Origin: JABFRJ01 sp031374735
Lineage (GTDB): Bacteria; Pseudomonadota; Alphaproteobacteria; Rhizobiales; Hyphomicrobiaceae
Direction: 5' to 3'
DNA: 64,000 nt
Assembly: GCA_031374735.1 (NCBI GenBank)
Contig: JANMGQ010000024.1
Location: 1-64,000 of the forward strand
The notes beneath the pieces are model-generated. The model made no database searches. It worked only from the letters and a program-made list of their open reading frames with translations, and had not been told where the DNA came from. The translations under genes and the position numbers were made by a program. This document shows, in pieces, positions 52,607-59,919 of the stretch. Position 1 is the stretch's first letter, and each line of letters begins with the position of its first letter.

Positions 52607-53155
52607 TCAGCTGTTCGGCTTGCAAGATGGAGAGAAACCAAACTTGTCAGCGAGCGGCGCCTTGAATTCGAGGGGCGTCTCAATTCGCACGCCATAGGCG
52701 TCGTGCAGTGCGCCAAGCATCATGTCGGTGACGTGGGAAATAGGGCGGGCATTCAACTTGAAGATCTGTCTATGGTTGCCTGCGGCACTGTCACGTTCGA
52801 AGCCGTATACCGCAAGTCGATCAAGTGCATCGCTCGACAGTTGCCATTTCCGCGGCTGACCTGCCTTGGCGCTGTAGAACCCTGATGCCGCTTCGCACAA
52901 CATTTCGGTCGTGGCGCCGTTGAACAGACACTGTACAAAATATCCGATGAGGTCATGCTTTGGCTGGATGATGAGAAAACGCTCTCTCTTCTTGTTGTCG
53001 GGGCGACTGCTCAAGAACATCAATCGTTCGGTGACGGCACATCGGTTTTCCAGAACGAACGCTTGGCGGGAGGCGGCAAGCGCGGGGACTTCCGCGCAAG
53101 CTGCCGTAGATGCAAGAACGACTGCAGCCGCGAAAGCGAACTTGACGACAAGCAT
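52607..53155 (-). CDS. Unrecognised secreted protein inserted between portal and protease
   Basis: A 182-residue protein with a probable signal peptide (MLVVKFAFAAAVVLASTAACAEV), possibly with a lipobox-like TAACA that is not canonical. The mature part contains three further cysteines (NRCAVTE, VQCLFNG, MLCEAAS) and a late one (SPSCKP). GGAG lies six bases before its ATG. It is not part of the standard GTA set. It lies where the small g3.5 gene is found in RcGTA but does not resemble it as far as I can tell. It may be a passenger gene or a leftover immunity gene of an earlier toxin module. No function can be assigned. Confidence 0.6.
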   Translation of the reverse strand: MLVVKFAFAAAVVLASTAACAEVPALAASRQAFVLENRCAVTERLMFLSSRPDNKKRERFLIIQPKHDLIGYFVQCLFNGATTEMLCEAASGFYSAKAGQPRKWQLSSDALDRLAVYGFERDSAAGNHRQIFKLNARPISHVTDMMLGALHDAYGVRIETPLEFKAPLADKFGFSPSCKPNS

Positions 53156-53239
53156 TGCTCACTCCACGGCACAAACAACCCAAAGATGCACCAATCAAGC
53201 CGATGAGTTCAATCCCCTGCTCAGTCCACAACAGCAAAG

Positions 53240-53739
53240 CGCTTCGCGCTCTGACGTGAGGGCGTCGACCCCGGCCTACGCCGGGGCAGGCTCTGGTCGA
53301 GGTCGAATTGGAGCGCGATTGCGCGGGCGGCGGCGTTGCGCGCTTCAATAAAGTCGAGGTCCTTCGGCGAGAGCGACATCGCCTTCCAGTCGAGGCCGCC
53401 TTCGAGCAGGAGCGGGCGGCCGGCGTTGCCAGCACCCTGGAAGCCGGCTTCGAGTTCGCGCTTCAGGCGGTCGAATTGATCCGTTGTAAGATTACCGTCA
53501 CGGGCTGTGTAGACGAGGGCGCCAGAGGGGCGGGCCGAGTTGTCAAGAAGTGCCTTGTTCCATTTGGACGCCGCGTTGTGCAGGTCGATGGCAGCACTGG
53601 CGGCCTCGATGGGGGAGAGGCCGTAGTGGTCGTCGAGGGGATGGAACAGTTTGAGGTGCAGGATGCGGGCTGTACCTGGCGCGGCGTCGCCAGAGATGTG
53701 CGTCGTGCGGCCATCGAGCGTGTAGGCGTAACCGTCAGG
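53240..53739 (-). pseudogene. Degraded second copy of the portal gene (internal fragment)
   Basis: In the minus frame this encodes DGYAYTLDGRTTHISGDAAP and onward to DFIEARNAAARAIAL, matching residues 161-302 of the intact portal with about nine amino-acid differences by eye. It then jumps to FDLDQ (portal residues 359-363), so about 56 codons are deleted. A small palindrome (CCCCGGCCTACGCCGGGG, 53269-53286) interrupts the next stretch, and homology ends near GAGCGCGAAGC. It has no start and no 3' end of a portal gene. It begins directly after the immunity gene stop, as a displaced 3' portion would. Confidence 0.88.
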
Positions 53740-53766
53740 CGAAGCGTCCGTCGCAGAAGAGTTTCG

Positions 53767-54252
53767 CTATCGCGTCCCAGGCACCTGGGCGGTCAAGTCC
53801 ACACCATTGATCCAGGGTACGGCCGATGTCACTCGCGTGGGTTCCTGGATAAAATCTCGGAAAGCCAGCCAAGCAAGTTCGAACGGGATGAACAGTCCAA
53901 TTGGGTATGGCTGTCGGTCATCGAGCGTCGTCATCTGTGACAACAGGGATCTGTCACCGAGCGAAAGGTGCGTCGTTGCCGTCGCGCTCTTGGCGTCCCA
54001 CCAGTGATGCGATAGTGTTGCGCCGAATTGGCGGTGAGCCCGTATGGAAATAGTTGCACCAGACCTTGTGCGACCATCGGGTTGGGCTTCGGTTCCCTCT
54101 ATCCCGGAGATTTTCATGTATCCTCCGGCCGCTCCGCTGCCATCCCAATAGGCCCACTCCCGTCTTGTAGGGTCCATGAATTCTCGTTCGAGAGTGGCGA
54201 TTGGCGGCCAGTCCGGACCTTCGAATCCGTTAATAAATATGAAGCGTCTCAT
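53767..54252 (-). CDS. Imm1-like immunity protein
   Basis: A 161-residue cytoplasmic protein (no signal peptide) starting nine bases after the portal-toxin stop. Its C-terminal part, GDRSLLSQMTTLDDRQPYPIGLFIPFELAWLAFRDFIQEPTRVTSAVPW, matches the remembered Imm1 pattern, in which a proline-initiated helix rich in A..A...F is followed by a short loop and a Trp. Imm1 proteins typically accompany deaminase-fold toxins such as the SCP1.201 group. The position and tight spacing behind a deaminase domain support the call. Local G+C is visibly lower than in the flanking GTA genes. Confidence 0.72.
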   Translation of the reverse strand: MRRFIFINGFEGPDWPPIATLEREFMDPTRREWAYWDGSGAAGGYMKISGIEGTEAQPDGRTRSGATISIRAHRQFGATLSHHWWDAKSATATTHLSLGDRSLLSQMTTLDDRQPYPIGLFIPFELAWLAFRDFIQEPTRVTSAVPWINGVDLTAQVPGTR

Positions 54253-54261
54253 GGTGAATCC

Positions 54262-56145
54262 TTATTTATACCACTGGCCGTCGCGTAACGTTCGGGTGTT
54301 ACCCAACGGGTATACGAAACGCACTGTGGGATTTCCGAGCTCGCGAGACAGGTAAGGGAGTGTTTCCAAACAGGCGGAACACATTTGCTTGTCGACATGA
54401 ATTTCAATCTGTTTCCCATCCAGCGAACCACCGTTCTCCCGTGCCATCCGCAGAAGTATTGTAGCCTCAGCGTGTGAGACCGCATAGTTGGGCCAGTAAC
54501 CCGCATTGTCTTGTCGGAAAACATCCGAATAGTTCTCAATCAAACGACCGCGCATTTCCATTGCGGCTTCGCGATCTTGAGGGCTGTATCCGTTTGCCGT
54601 TGAGTTGCTCCCGACGTACTCTTTTCCATCGATAGTTCCCGTGGCAACCGTATCTTCCTCGGGGCGCAATTGCCAGTAGAAGCGGTAGGCCTGAGTGTTG
54701 AACTGTGGATTTAATGGTTGCGAGCCTGGTACACCGCTTTGCCCTGTTGGTGGCGACCCTGGCGGTCGATTGTGCCCACGACCAGGTGGCCTTGGGGGTG
54801 GACGAGGCGGTCCTCGCCCTACAAGATGCAGGTTTGAGTCTTTATCGGCAGGATCAGTGTCGTCGTTTTCGCCACCCGGCCCGCTCGTGAACCTTCCGAG
54901 CGCATCGTGATGGGGATTGAACTTCGCGGCCAGGCCATCATCACCATCCGCCAGCGGATCATATCCTGCCGCCGCGCGTTTTTCGTTGGGTGTTAGGAAG
55001 GTTGCGGCGTCGAGGCGGGTCCAGAGTGCTTCGCGCTCGGGCGTGAGGGCGTCGACTTGGTCGAGGTCGAACTTGAGGGTGAGGCCTTGGGGCTGGGCGA
55101 GCCATTGGCTGAGGGCTGCGGAGATGCGGGTGGCGAGCGGGAGGACGGTCTGGCGCCAGAAGGCGCGGGTGGCTTCTTGGTAGTTCGAGTAGGTATTGTC
55201 GCCGGGGATGGCGAGCAGCATGGGCGGTACGCCGAGGGCCAAGGCGATTTCGCGGGCGGCTGAGTTGCGGGCTTCGATGAAGTCGAGGTCCTTTGGCGAG
55301 AGGGACATCGCCTTCCAGTCGAGGCCGCCTTCGAGCAGCAGCGGGCGGCCAGCATTGCCGGCGCCCTGGAAGCCGGATTCGAGTTCGCGTTTCAGTCGGT
55401 CGAATTGATCCGTTGTGAGATTGCCGTCGCGCGCGGTGTAGACGAGGGCGCCGCTTGGTCGGGCCGAGTTGTCAAGAAGCGCTTTGTTCCATTGGCTCGC
55501 GGTGTTGTGCAGGTCGATGGCGCTGGAGGCTGCCTCGATGGGGGAGAGGCCGTAGTGGTCGTCGAGGGGGTGGAACAGTTTGAGGTGCAGGATGCGGGCT
55601 GTGCCGGGCGCGGCGTCGCCTGTGATGCGGGTCGTACGGCCATCGAGTGTGTAGGCGTGGCCGTCGGGCCAGCCATCAGGGCCGGGCACTATGGTCATGC
55701 GATCAGGGCGCAGCGCGTAGAGGGCGCGGATGTCTGACCCGTTGGTCGTGACGGCTTCGAGGTAGGCATTGCCAGAGACCAGGAGGAAACCGACGAACTG
55801 TTCGAGCAGGTCCGCTGTTGTCGATGTCGGCGAGGGGCGGCGCACGAGGGTGAGGAGCGGGTGGTCCTCGATCTCGCTGTCGCCATCGTAAAGCAGCATG
55901 GGCATGCAGCCGATGGCCTCGGCGATCATGCGCACGGAGCGGTAGGCGATCGGGTTCTGCATGAAGCCTTCGCGCGCGAAGGCGGCGTAGTCGCGGGGCG
56001 CGTGGACGGGATAGCGGGGGCCGTCGATGGTGACGAAAGGCGCGGCGCGCCAGGCTTTTGTGTCGGGTGGTCGCGGTGGCGCGAAGGCACGCAGGCGTGC
56101 GCTCGCACGCGCGGCCAGGGCGCGTGCGGTTGTGAGCAGGGACAT
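54262..56145 (-). CDS. GTA g3 portal protein fused to a C-terminal DddA-like deaminase toxin domain
   Basis: A 627-residue protein from the ATG at 56143-56145. Residues 1-400 are an HK97 portal (FMQNPIAYRSVRMIAEAIG, LLEQFVGFLLVSGNAYLE, LHLKLFHPLDDHYGLSPIEAA, DNTYSNYQEATRAFWRQTVLPL). Normal GTA portals end at about 400. Here KFNPHHDALGRFTSGPGG (408-425) and a proline-rich linker (443-478) lead to a domain at about 485-627. It has WPNYAVSHAEA with H558 and E560, then C589 and C592 in MCSACLETLPYL, the zinc and catalytic pattern of the deaminase fold. WPNYAVSHAEATILLRMARE resembles the corresponding DddA segment. Linker and toxin DNA are lower in G+C than the portal DNA. Toxin activity is inferred. 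Confidence 0.85.
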   Translation of the reverse strand: MSLLTTARALAARASARLRAFAPPRPPDTKAWRAAPFVTIDGPRYPVHAPRDYAAFAREGFMQNPIAYRSVRMIAEAIGCMPMLLYDGDSEIEDHPLLTLVRRPSPTSTTADLLEQFVGFLLVSGNAYLEAVTTNGSDIRALYALRPDRMTIVPGPDGWPDGHAYTLDGRTTRITGDAAPGTARILHLKLFHPLDDHYGLSPIEAASSAIDLHNTASQWNKALLDNSARPSGALVYTARDGNLTTDQFDRLKRELESGFQGAGNAGRPLLLEGGLDWKAMSLSPKDLDFIEARNSAAREIALALGVPPMLLAIPGDNTYSNYQEATRAFWRQTVLPLATRISAALSQWLAQPQGLTLKFDLDQVDALTPEREALWTRLDAATFLTPNEKRAAAGYDPLADGDDGLAAKFNPHHDALGRFTSGPGGENDDTDPADKDSNLHLVGRGPPRPPPRPPGRGHNRPPGSPPTGQSGVPGSQPLNPQFNTQAYRFYWQLRPEEDTVATGTIDGKEYVGSNSTANGYSPQDREAAMEMRGRLIENYSDVFRQDNAGYWPNYAVSHAEATILLRMARENGGSLDGKQIEIHVDKQMCSACLETLPYLSRELGNPTVRFVYPLGNTRTLRDGQWYK

Positions 56146-56161
56146 GGGGAACCGAATTCTT

Positions 56162-56352
56162 CCCCTCTCCCCCCACTTCTGGGGGAGAGGGTGCCCGATA
56201 GGGCGGGTGAGGGGCAGCGGCTGGGTCAAGTGGGCATCGCGGAGCGCGGGCGCGATGCTGGCGGTGTGCGTGTAGAGCGAATGCGGACGGAGCACGTGGC
56301 TGCCCCTCATCCGGCCTTCGGCCACCTTCTCCCCCTGAAGAGGGGGAGAAGG
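56162..56352. repeat. Direct repeat R1 flanking the DUF559 gene
   Basis: About 191 bases similar to 56817-57012. Each copy is itself palindromic: it begins with CCCTCTCCCCCC...GGGGGAGAGGG and GGTGCCCGATAGGGCGGGTG, and ends with the reverse-complementary GCTGCCCCTCATCCGGCC...CACCTTCTCCCCCTGAAG. Shared internal words include GAGGGGCAGCGGCTGGGTC and AATGCGGACGGAGCA. Confidence 0.8.
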
Positions 56353-56418
56353 GAAGTGCCCTTGTCTTGCGTCAGAGGAATTCAGGGCTCTTACTGGGTC
56401 ATTGATCAGGAGGCGATC

Positions 56419-56811
56419 ATGCAAAGGCGTGGGCATCAACCTTGGCGGACACAACGATCACAGGTGCTGCGTTCAAGGCAAGTTGAAGCCGAAGATCTCA
56501 TGTGGCGTGAACTGAGGAACCGGCGACTCAGCGGCTATAAGTTTGTGCGGCAGGCTCCCGTTGGCGCGTACTTCGCGGATTTTTTGTGCCGGGAGTGCAA
56601 GGTCGTGGTTGAGCTCGATGGCGAGACGCACAGCGCGGAAGCGGAGCTGGCGCATGACGCGGCGCGGACGGTGTTTCTGGAGACGAGTGGATATCGAGTC
56701 TTGCGGGTGTGGAATGATGAGTTGAGGACCAACATGAGCGGTGTGTTGCGGACGATTGCATCGGTGCTCGATGAGGTGAGCGGACGTGGACCGGAGGATG
56801 GAACGGTGTAG
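56419..56811 (+). CDS. DUF559-family (Vsr-like) endonuclease
   Basis: A 130-residue protein with the restriction-endonuclease-like pattern of the DUF559 family: LRNRRLSGYKFVRQAPVGAYFADFLCRECKVVVELDGETHS, with likely active-site D54 and E65/D67, and the closing GYRVLRVWNDEL. The start has an AGGAGG five bases upstream. It is on the strand opposite to the GTA genes, between portal and terminase, and is bracketed by repeats R1 and R2. Function is unknown. A nick/cut activity related to Vsr is the family expectation. It is probably a passenger of the repeat. Confidence 0.82.
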   Translation: MQRRGHQPWRTQRSQVLRSRQVEAEDLMWRELRNRRLSGYKFVRQAPVGAYFADFLCRECKVVVELDGETHSAEAELAHDAARTVFLETSGYRVLRVWNDELRTNMSGVLRTIASVLDEVSGRGPEDGTV

Positions 56812-56816
56812 CGCTT

Positions 56817-57012
56817 TCCCTCTCCCCCCTTCTTCAGCGGGAGAGGGTGCCCGATAGGGCGGGTGAGGGGCAGCGGCTGGGTCGGGTGAGGATCGAGGAG
56901 CGAGCGCGACGCCCAGCGGTGTGTCTCTGAAGTCAATGCGGACGGAGCAAGCAGCTGCCCCTCATCCGCCCTTCGGGCACCTTCTCCCCCTGAAGTAGGG
57001 GGAGAAGCGAAG
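56817..57012. repeat. Direct repeat R2 flanking the DUF559 gene
   Basis: The second copy of the ~195-bp element, in the same orientation as R1, starting six bases after the DUF559 stop and ending two bases before the terminase stop. Shared blocks include GAGAGGGTGCCCGATAGGGC, GGGTGAGGGGCAGCGGCTGG and CACCTTCTCCCCCTGAAG. The middle is less conserved. Confidence 0.8.
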
Positions 57013-57013
57013 G

Positions 57014-58465
57014 TCAGAGCCTGCGTACGCTGGGCATTTGCTCTTTGGTCAGCATAAGTTCTGTCAGGGCCCAGACGAGGGCGTCGAGGCGGTCGGGGCT
57101 TTTGCCGGTGAGCGCGTTGCCTGCGGTGCCATCGAAGGCGACGAGCTGGTTTTCGAGCGCGAGGAATTCGCCGACGTGGCTGACGCGGCCTTCCGCGTAG
57201 AGCGCGGAGATGGGCTCGGCGCGCACCCACTTGCCGCGGCTGGCGCGGACTTTTTTGATGGGCACGCTTTTGTCGACTTGCTCGAGGACGAGGACGACGA
57301 GGTCGCCGCCCTGGTTGACTTCAGCGACGAGGCGGTCGGCTTTGAAATCGTGGTAGGCGGCGATGGCGGCTTTGGCCCAGACCTGGGGTTCGCGGCCTTT
57401 AATGGTGCGGTCAGCCAGGACATAGCCGCGGCCGTCCACCCCGAGGCCGGCAACGACAATGCCGCACGCGTCGGAGTTGGCGTGGGAGGACACGGGGGGA
57501 TCAAGGGCGACGACGATGCGCACGAGTTCGGGGGCTTTTTCGACGCGCCCCTGGTCGAGCCAATCGCGCCGCCATAGGCCACCGGTGAACTGCTCGACGA
57601 TCTGGCCGTCGAGTTCTTGAGACCCGAGCGCCGTGCCTTTGTAGCGGCGCGTGACGTCGCGGAGGAAGATGTCGGAGAGGTTGGCTGCGTTGGCGGATGT
57701 GGTGTCATGCGTGATGGCCGTGCTCTCGTCTTGCGCGATGGCTTTGATCAGTTTTGAAAAGCGCGGCGTCGTCGTGATGACGGCGCGCGGATCATCGCCG
57801 AGACGCAGCGTGAGTTGCAGCATGTCCCAGGCGGCTTGCGGTTTTTTCCAGCGGCAGAGTTCGTCGCACCAAGCGGCGTGGAATTGCGGGCCGCGCAGCG
57901 TTTCGTACTCGTCGGCGGCAAACATCTGGCCGATGCTGCCGTTGGGCCAGACGAGTTGGTTTTTCGAGGCTTCGTAGGTCGGACGCTCGCGTTCGGGATG
58001 AATGGCGAGGAGGCCCGAGACGCCTTCGATCATCACGGAACGGACGTGTTGGAGGGATGGGCCTATGAGGGCGATGCGTTTTTGTTGCGCGTGGCGACTC
58101 CCCTGCGGTTGATCCCGGCTCAGGGGCCGGGAGGCCGCCACGCGCGATGGGAGAGCCTCCGCGCGTACCCATTCGGCGCCTGCGCGGGTTTTGCCGGCGC
58201 CTCGGCCGCCAAGAAAGAGCCAGGTGCGCCAGGGTTTCCCGGCTGGTGTTGTGACGGGCGCAAGCTGGCTGTCGCGGGCCCAGACGTGCCAGTCATGGCT
58301 CAGCGTTGCGAGGTCTTTCTGACTCATCTTGTCGAGGAGCTGATCGATCTCGGTTCGCGGCGCGGATGCGCTCAAGGCGTTGAATAAGATCTTGCCGGAG
58401 GCGCTCCGAATTGTCCGTGGAGGTATCGGTAGCGGAGTCGCGTGCGGTTCTGATGTCATGGGCAT
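57014..58465 (-). CDS. GTA g2: terminase large subunit
   Basis: A 483-residue packaging motor. Before the ATPase lies LSHDWHVWARDSQLAPV, typical of GTA terminases. Walker A is GGRGAGKTR, and the Walker B region is FHAAWCDELCRWKK. The C-terminal nuclease includes VVALDPPVSS, the Mg-binding VAEVNQGGD and KSPDRLDALVWALTEL. GTA terminases package host DNA without sequence specificity. An in-frame palindromic insertion occupies the loop after the Walker A helix (58086-58148). The first 46 residues overlap g1 by 173 bases. An ATG at 58327 is an alternative start. Confidence 0.93.
   Translation of the reverse strand: MPMTSEPHATPLPIPPRTIRSASGKILFNALSASAPRTEIDQLLDKMSQKDLATLSHDWHVWARDSQLAPVTTPAGKPWRTWLFLGGRGAGKTRAGAEWVRAEALPSRVAASRPLSRDQPQGSRHAQQKRIALIGPSLQHVRSVMIEGVSGLLAIHPERERPTYEASKNQLVWPNGSIGQMFAADEYETLRGPQFHAAWCDELCRWKKPQAAWDMLQLTLRLGDDPRAVITTTPRFSKLIKAIAQDESTAITHDTTSANAANLSDIFLRDVTRRYKGTALGSQELDGQIVEQFTGGLWRRDWLDQGRVEKAPELVRIVVALDPPVSSHANSDACGIVVAGLGVDGRGYVLADRTIKGREPQVWAKAAIAAYHDFKADRLVAEVNQGGDLVVLVLEQVDKSVPIKKVRASRGKWVRAEPISALYAEGRVSHVGEFLALENQLVAFDGTAGNALTGKSPDRLDALVWALTELMLTKEQMPSVRRL
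58086..58148. repeat. Palindromic element inserted in frame within the terminase gene
   Basis: A nested inverted repeat: outer arms GCGTGGCGACTCCCC and GGGAGGCCGCCACGC, inner arms CCCCTG and CAGGGG around CGGTTGATCCCGGCT. It encodes the atypical SRVAASRPLSRDQPQGSRHA segment, with no frameshift. The position corresponds to a surface loop after the P-loop helix, where insertion is likely tolerated. Confidence 0.7.
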
Positions 58466-58904
58466 CGGACAGTTCTGTGAGCTTCTCGAAATTCTTGATC
58501 AGGGTGCCGATCTCGCGCGCCTCGCGCTCGGCCTCGCTCGATTCCAGAGTGCGGTCCGATTTTATGCGGCGCTCGATGTCGAGCAGTTTGGCGTCGATCA
58601 CTTCATAGAGCCGCGTGATGATCGCTTGGCGATGAGTGAGCGATCCGCTGACGCGCTTGGCCTTCTGCTCCGGTGCCGCCAGCGGTTCGGCGTAGGAGGG
58701 GCGCGTTAGACCGGCGCGTCGCTTCGCGTTCGCGATGGCGAGCGCTTCCGCGCCTGAAGGGCGCGGTGTCCAGCCTCGCGCTTTGGCACGATAGCTGATC
58801 TGGCCCGCGGTGACGGCGAAGCGGCGGGCGATCACCTCCACGGTCTCGTCCGAATGCTCGAACGCGTGGCGGATATCGTCCCAGATGGAGAGGTCGAGCG
58901 GCAT
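58293..58904 (-). CDS. GTA g1: small terminase-like protein
   Basis: A 203-residue protein starting MPLDLSIWDDIRHAFEHSDETVEVIARRFAVTAGQISYRAKARGW, in which the helix-turn-helix is evident. Long charged helices follow, including EREAREIGTLIKNFEKLTELSDAH. In RcGTA the equivalent protein helps the large terminase. Its 3' end overlaps the terminase gene. Confidence 0.88.
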   Translation of the reverse strand: MPLDLSIWDDIRHAFEHSDETVEVIARRFAVTAGQISYRAKARGWTPRPSGAEALAIANAKRRAGLTRPSYAEPLAAPEQKAKRVSGSLTHRQAIITRLYEVIDAKLLDIERRIKSDRTLESSEAEREAREIGTLIKNFEKLTELSDAHDIRTARDSATDTSTDNSERLRQDLIQRLERIRAANRDRSAPRQDESERPRNAEP

Positions 58905-59219
58905 GAGGTGCGAGCGTCAGGAGTGGTGGCCCGCCGCGTGCGCTTTGGGATGTCCGCGGCGTGTGTGATCGATTGATCTTCAATCTCTCACACGTTCTGC
59001 GATCATGCCCAAAACATGCCACGAGACCGTGACGCGGGAGGACGGCCTCAGATGGTGAACGATTTTGGATGGCAGAGGCTGGGCTTGGTCATCGCGGCGC
59101 TTTGAAAGCAAAGGCGTGATTTTGAACCCAAGCGGCGTCGATTAAGATCGCCAGCATAAGGGCTGCAACGACACCTCAGGCAAGCGCGTAACAGAGATCA
59201 AAGCATAAATAGAACACAT
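58905..59219. other. Upstream region of the GTA cluster
   Basis: These 315 bases separate the start of g1 and the end of the YcgN gene, both on the minus strand. They should contain the GTA promoter for the minus-strand cluster. A modestly AT-rich stretch (AAAGCATAAATAGAACACATC, about 59200-59220) lies next to the YcgN stop. No known operator was recognised. Confidence 0.5.
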
Positions 59220-59687
59220 CTATTTTTGTTTTGATTTTATTGCCGCTTTCGGGAAATCTGGAATGATGTATTTCTCAAAATTCTCGGGCTTGATCCGGCG
59301 CTCGGAGCGGGCGAACCCGCGCACGGATATTCCGGCTTCATGGACGGTGTTGGGATCGCCCGATTTAAGGGGGTGCCAGGCGGGGATATCGCGGCCTTTG
59401 GCGACCAGGGCATAGGCGCAGGTTGCGGGGAGCCAGGTAAGGTTACGCACCATTTCGGGAGTGAGACGGAGGCAGTCGGGCACCTCTTTTTGGCGGTTCG
59501 GGTAGTCGGAACAGCGGCACAAAGCGAGATCAAGCAGCTTGCAGGCGACTTTGGTGAGGTGGATCTGGCCGGTATCGGCGTCTTCGATCTTGTTCAGACA
59601 GCATCGACCGCAGCCATCACAGAGGCTTTCCCACTGTTCGGGGGTCATCTCTTCGAGCGTTTTTGTCTTCCAGAACGGTTTCGCCAC
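59220..59687 (-). CDS. YcgN-family cysteine-cluster protein (UPF0260)
   Basis: A 155-residue protein from a GTG at 59685-59687, whose N-terminus AKPFWKTKTLEEMTPEQWESLCDGCGRCCLNKIED is diagnostic of YcgN/UPF0260. The cysteines CDGCGRCC plus VACKLLD, LCRCSDY, PDCLRL and ATCAYA suggest metal or Fe-S binding. Function is not established. It reads toward the GTA cluster, 315 bases upstream of g1. Confidence 0.9.
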   Translation of the reverse strand: MAKPFWKTKTLEEMTPEQWESLCDGCGRCCLNKIEDADTGQIHLTKVACKLLDLALCRCSDYPNRQKEVPDCLRLTPEMVRNLTWLPATCAYALVAKGRDIPAWHPLKSGDPNTVHEAGISVRGFARSERRIKPENFEKYIIPDFPKAAIKSKQK

Positions 59688-59919
59688 GAGGCTCCCCGAA
59701 TGTAACGGACACATGACGCGAACAAATAGAGATGTTCGAATTCCGGCGTGCGTTTCGCGCCACGCCGCGACATGTGCGCAAACCGTTGAGTCGTCAATTC
59801 ATATCGGCGTGCTGTGCGGACTATGGTAGCAACATTGAAACTTTGCCTTGATCGAGTCGTCATTCGGGTCTGAGGCTTGTGCAGGGTCTGGGCGAAGCTG
59901 GGCTGTTGACGAGGTTGGC

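Noticed and set aside
52517..52625. Longer prohead protease starting at TTG 52625
   Set aside because: The added 36 residues overlap the preceding gene, lack family similarity, and use a rare start.
53308..53940. Plus-strand open frame across the portal fragment and the immunity gene
   Set aside because: It is the complement of coding sequence, crosses two unrelated segments and has no family features.
40163..58904. Ordinary prophage
   Set aside because: No integrase, repressor, replication or attachment-site evidence. Gene order and the g10.1-g15 set match the RcGTA type.
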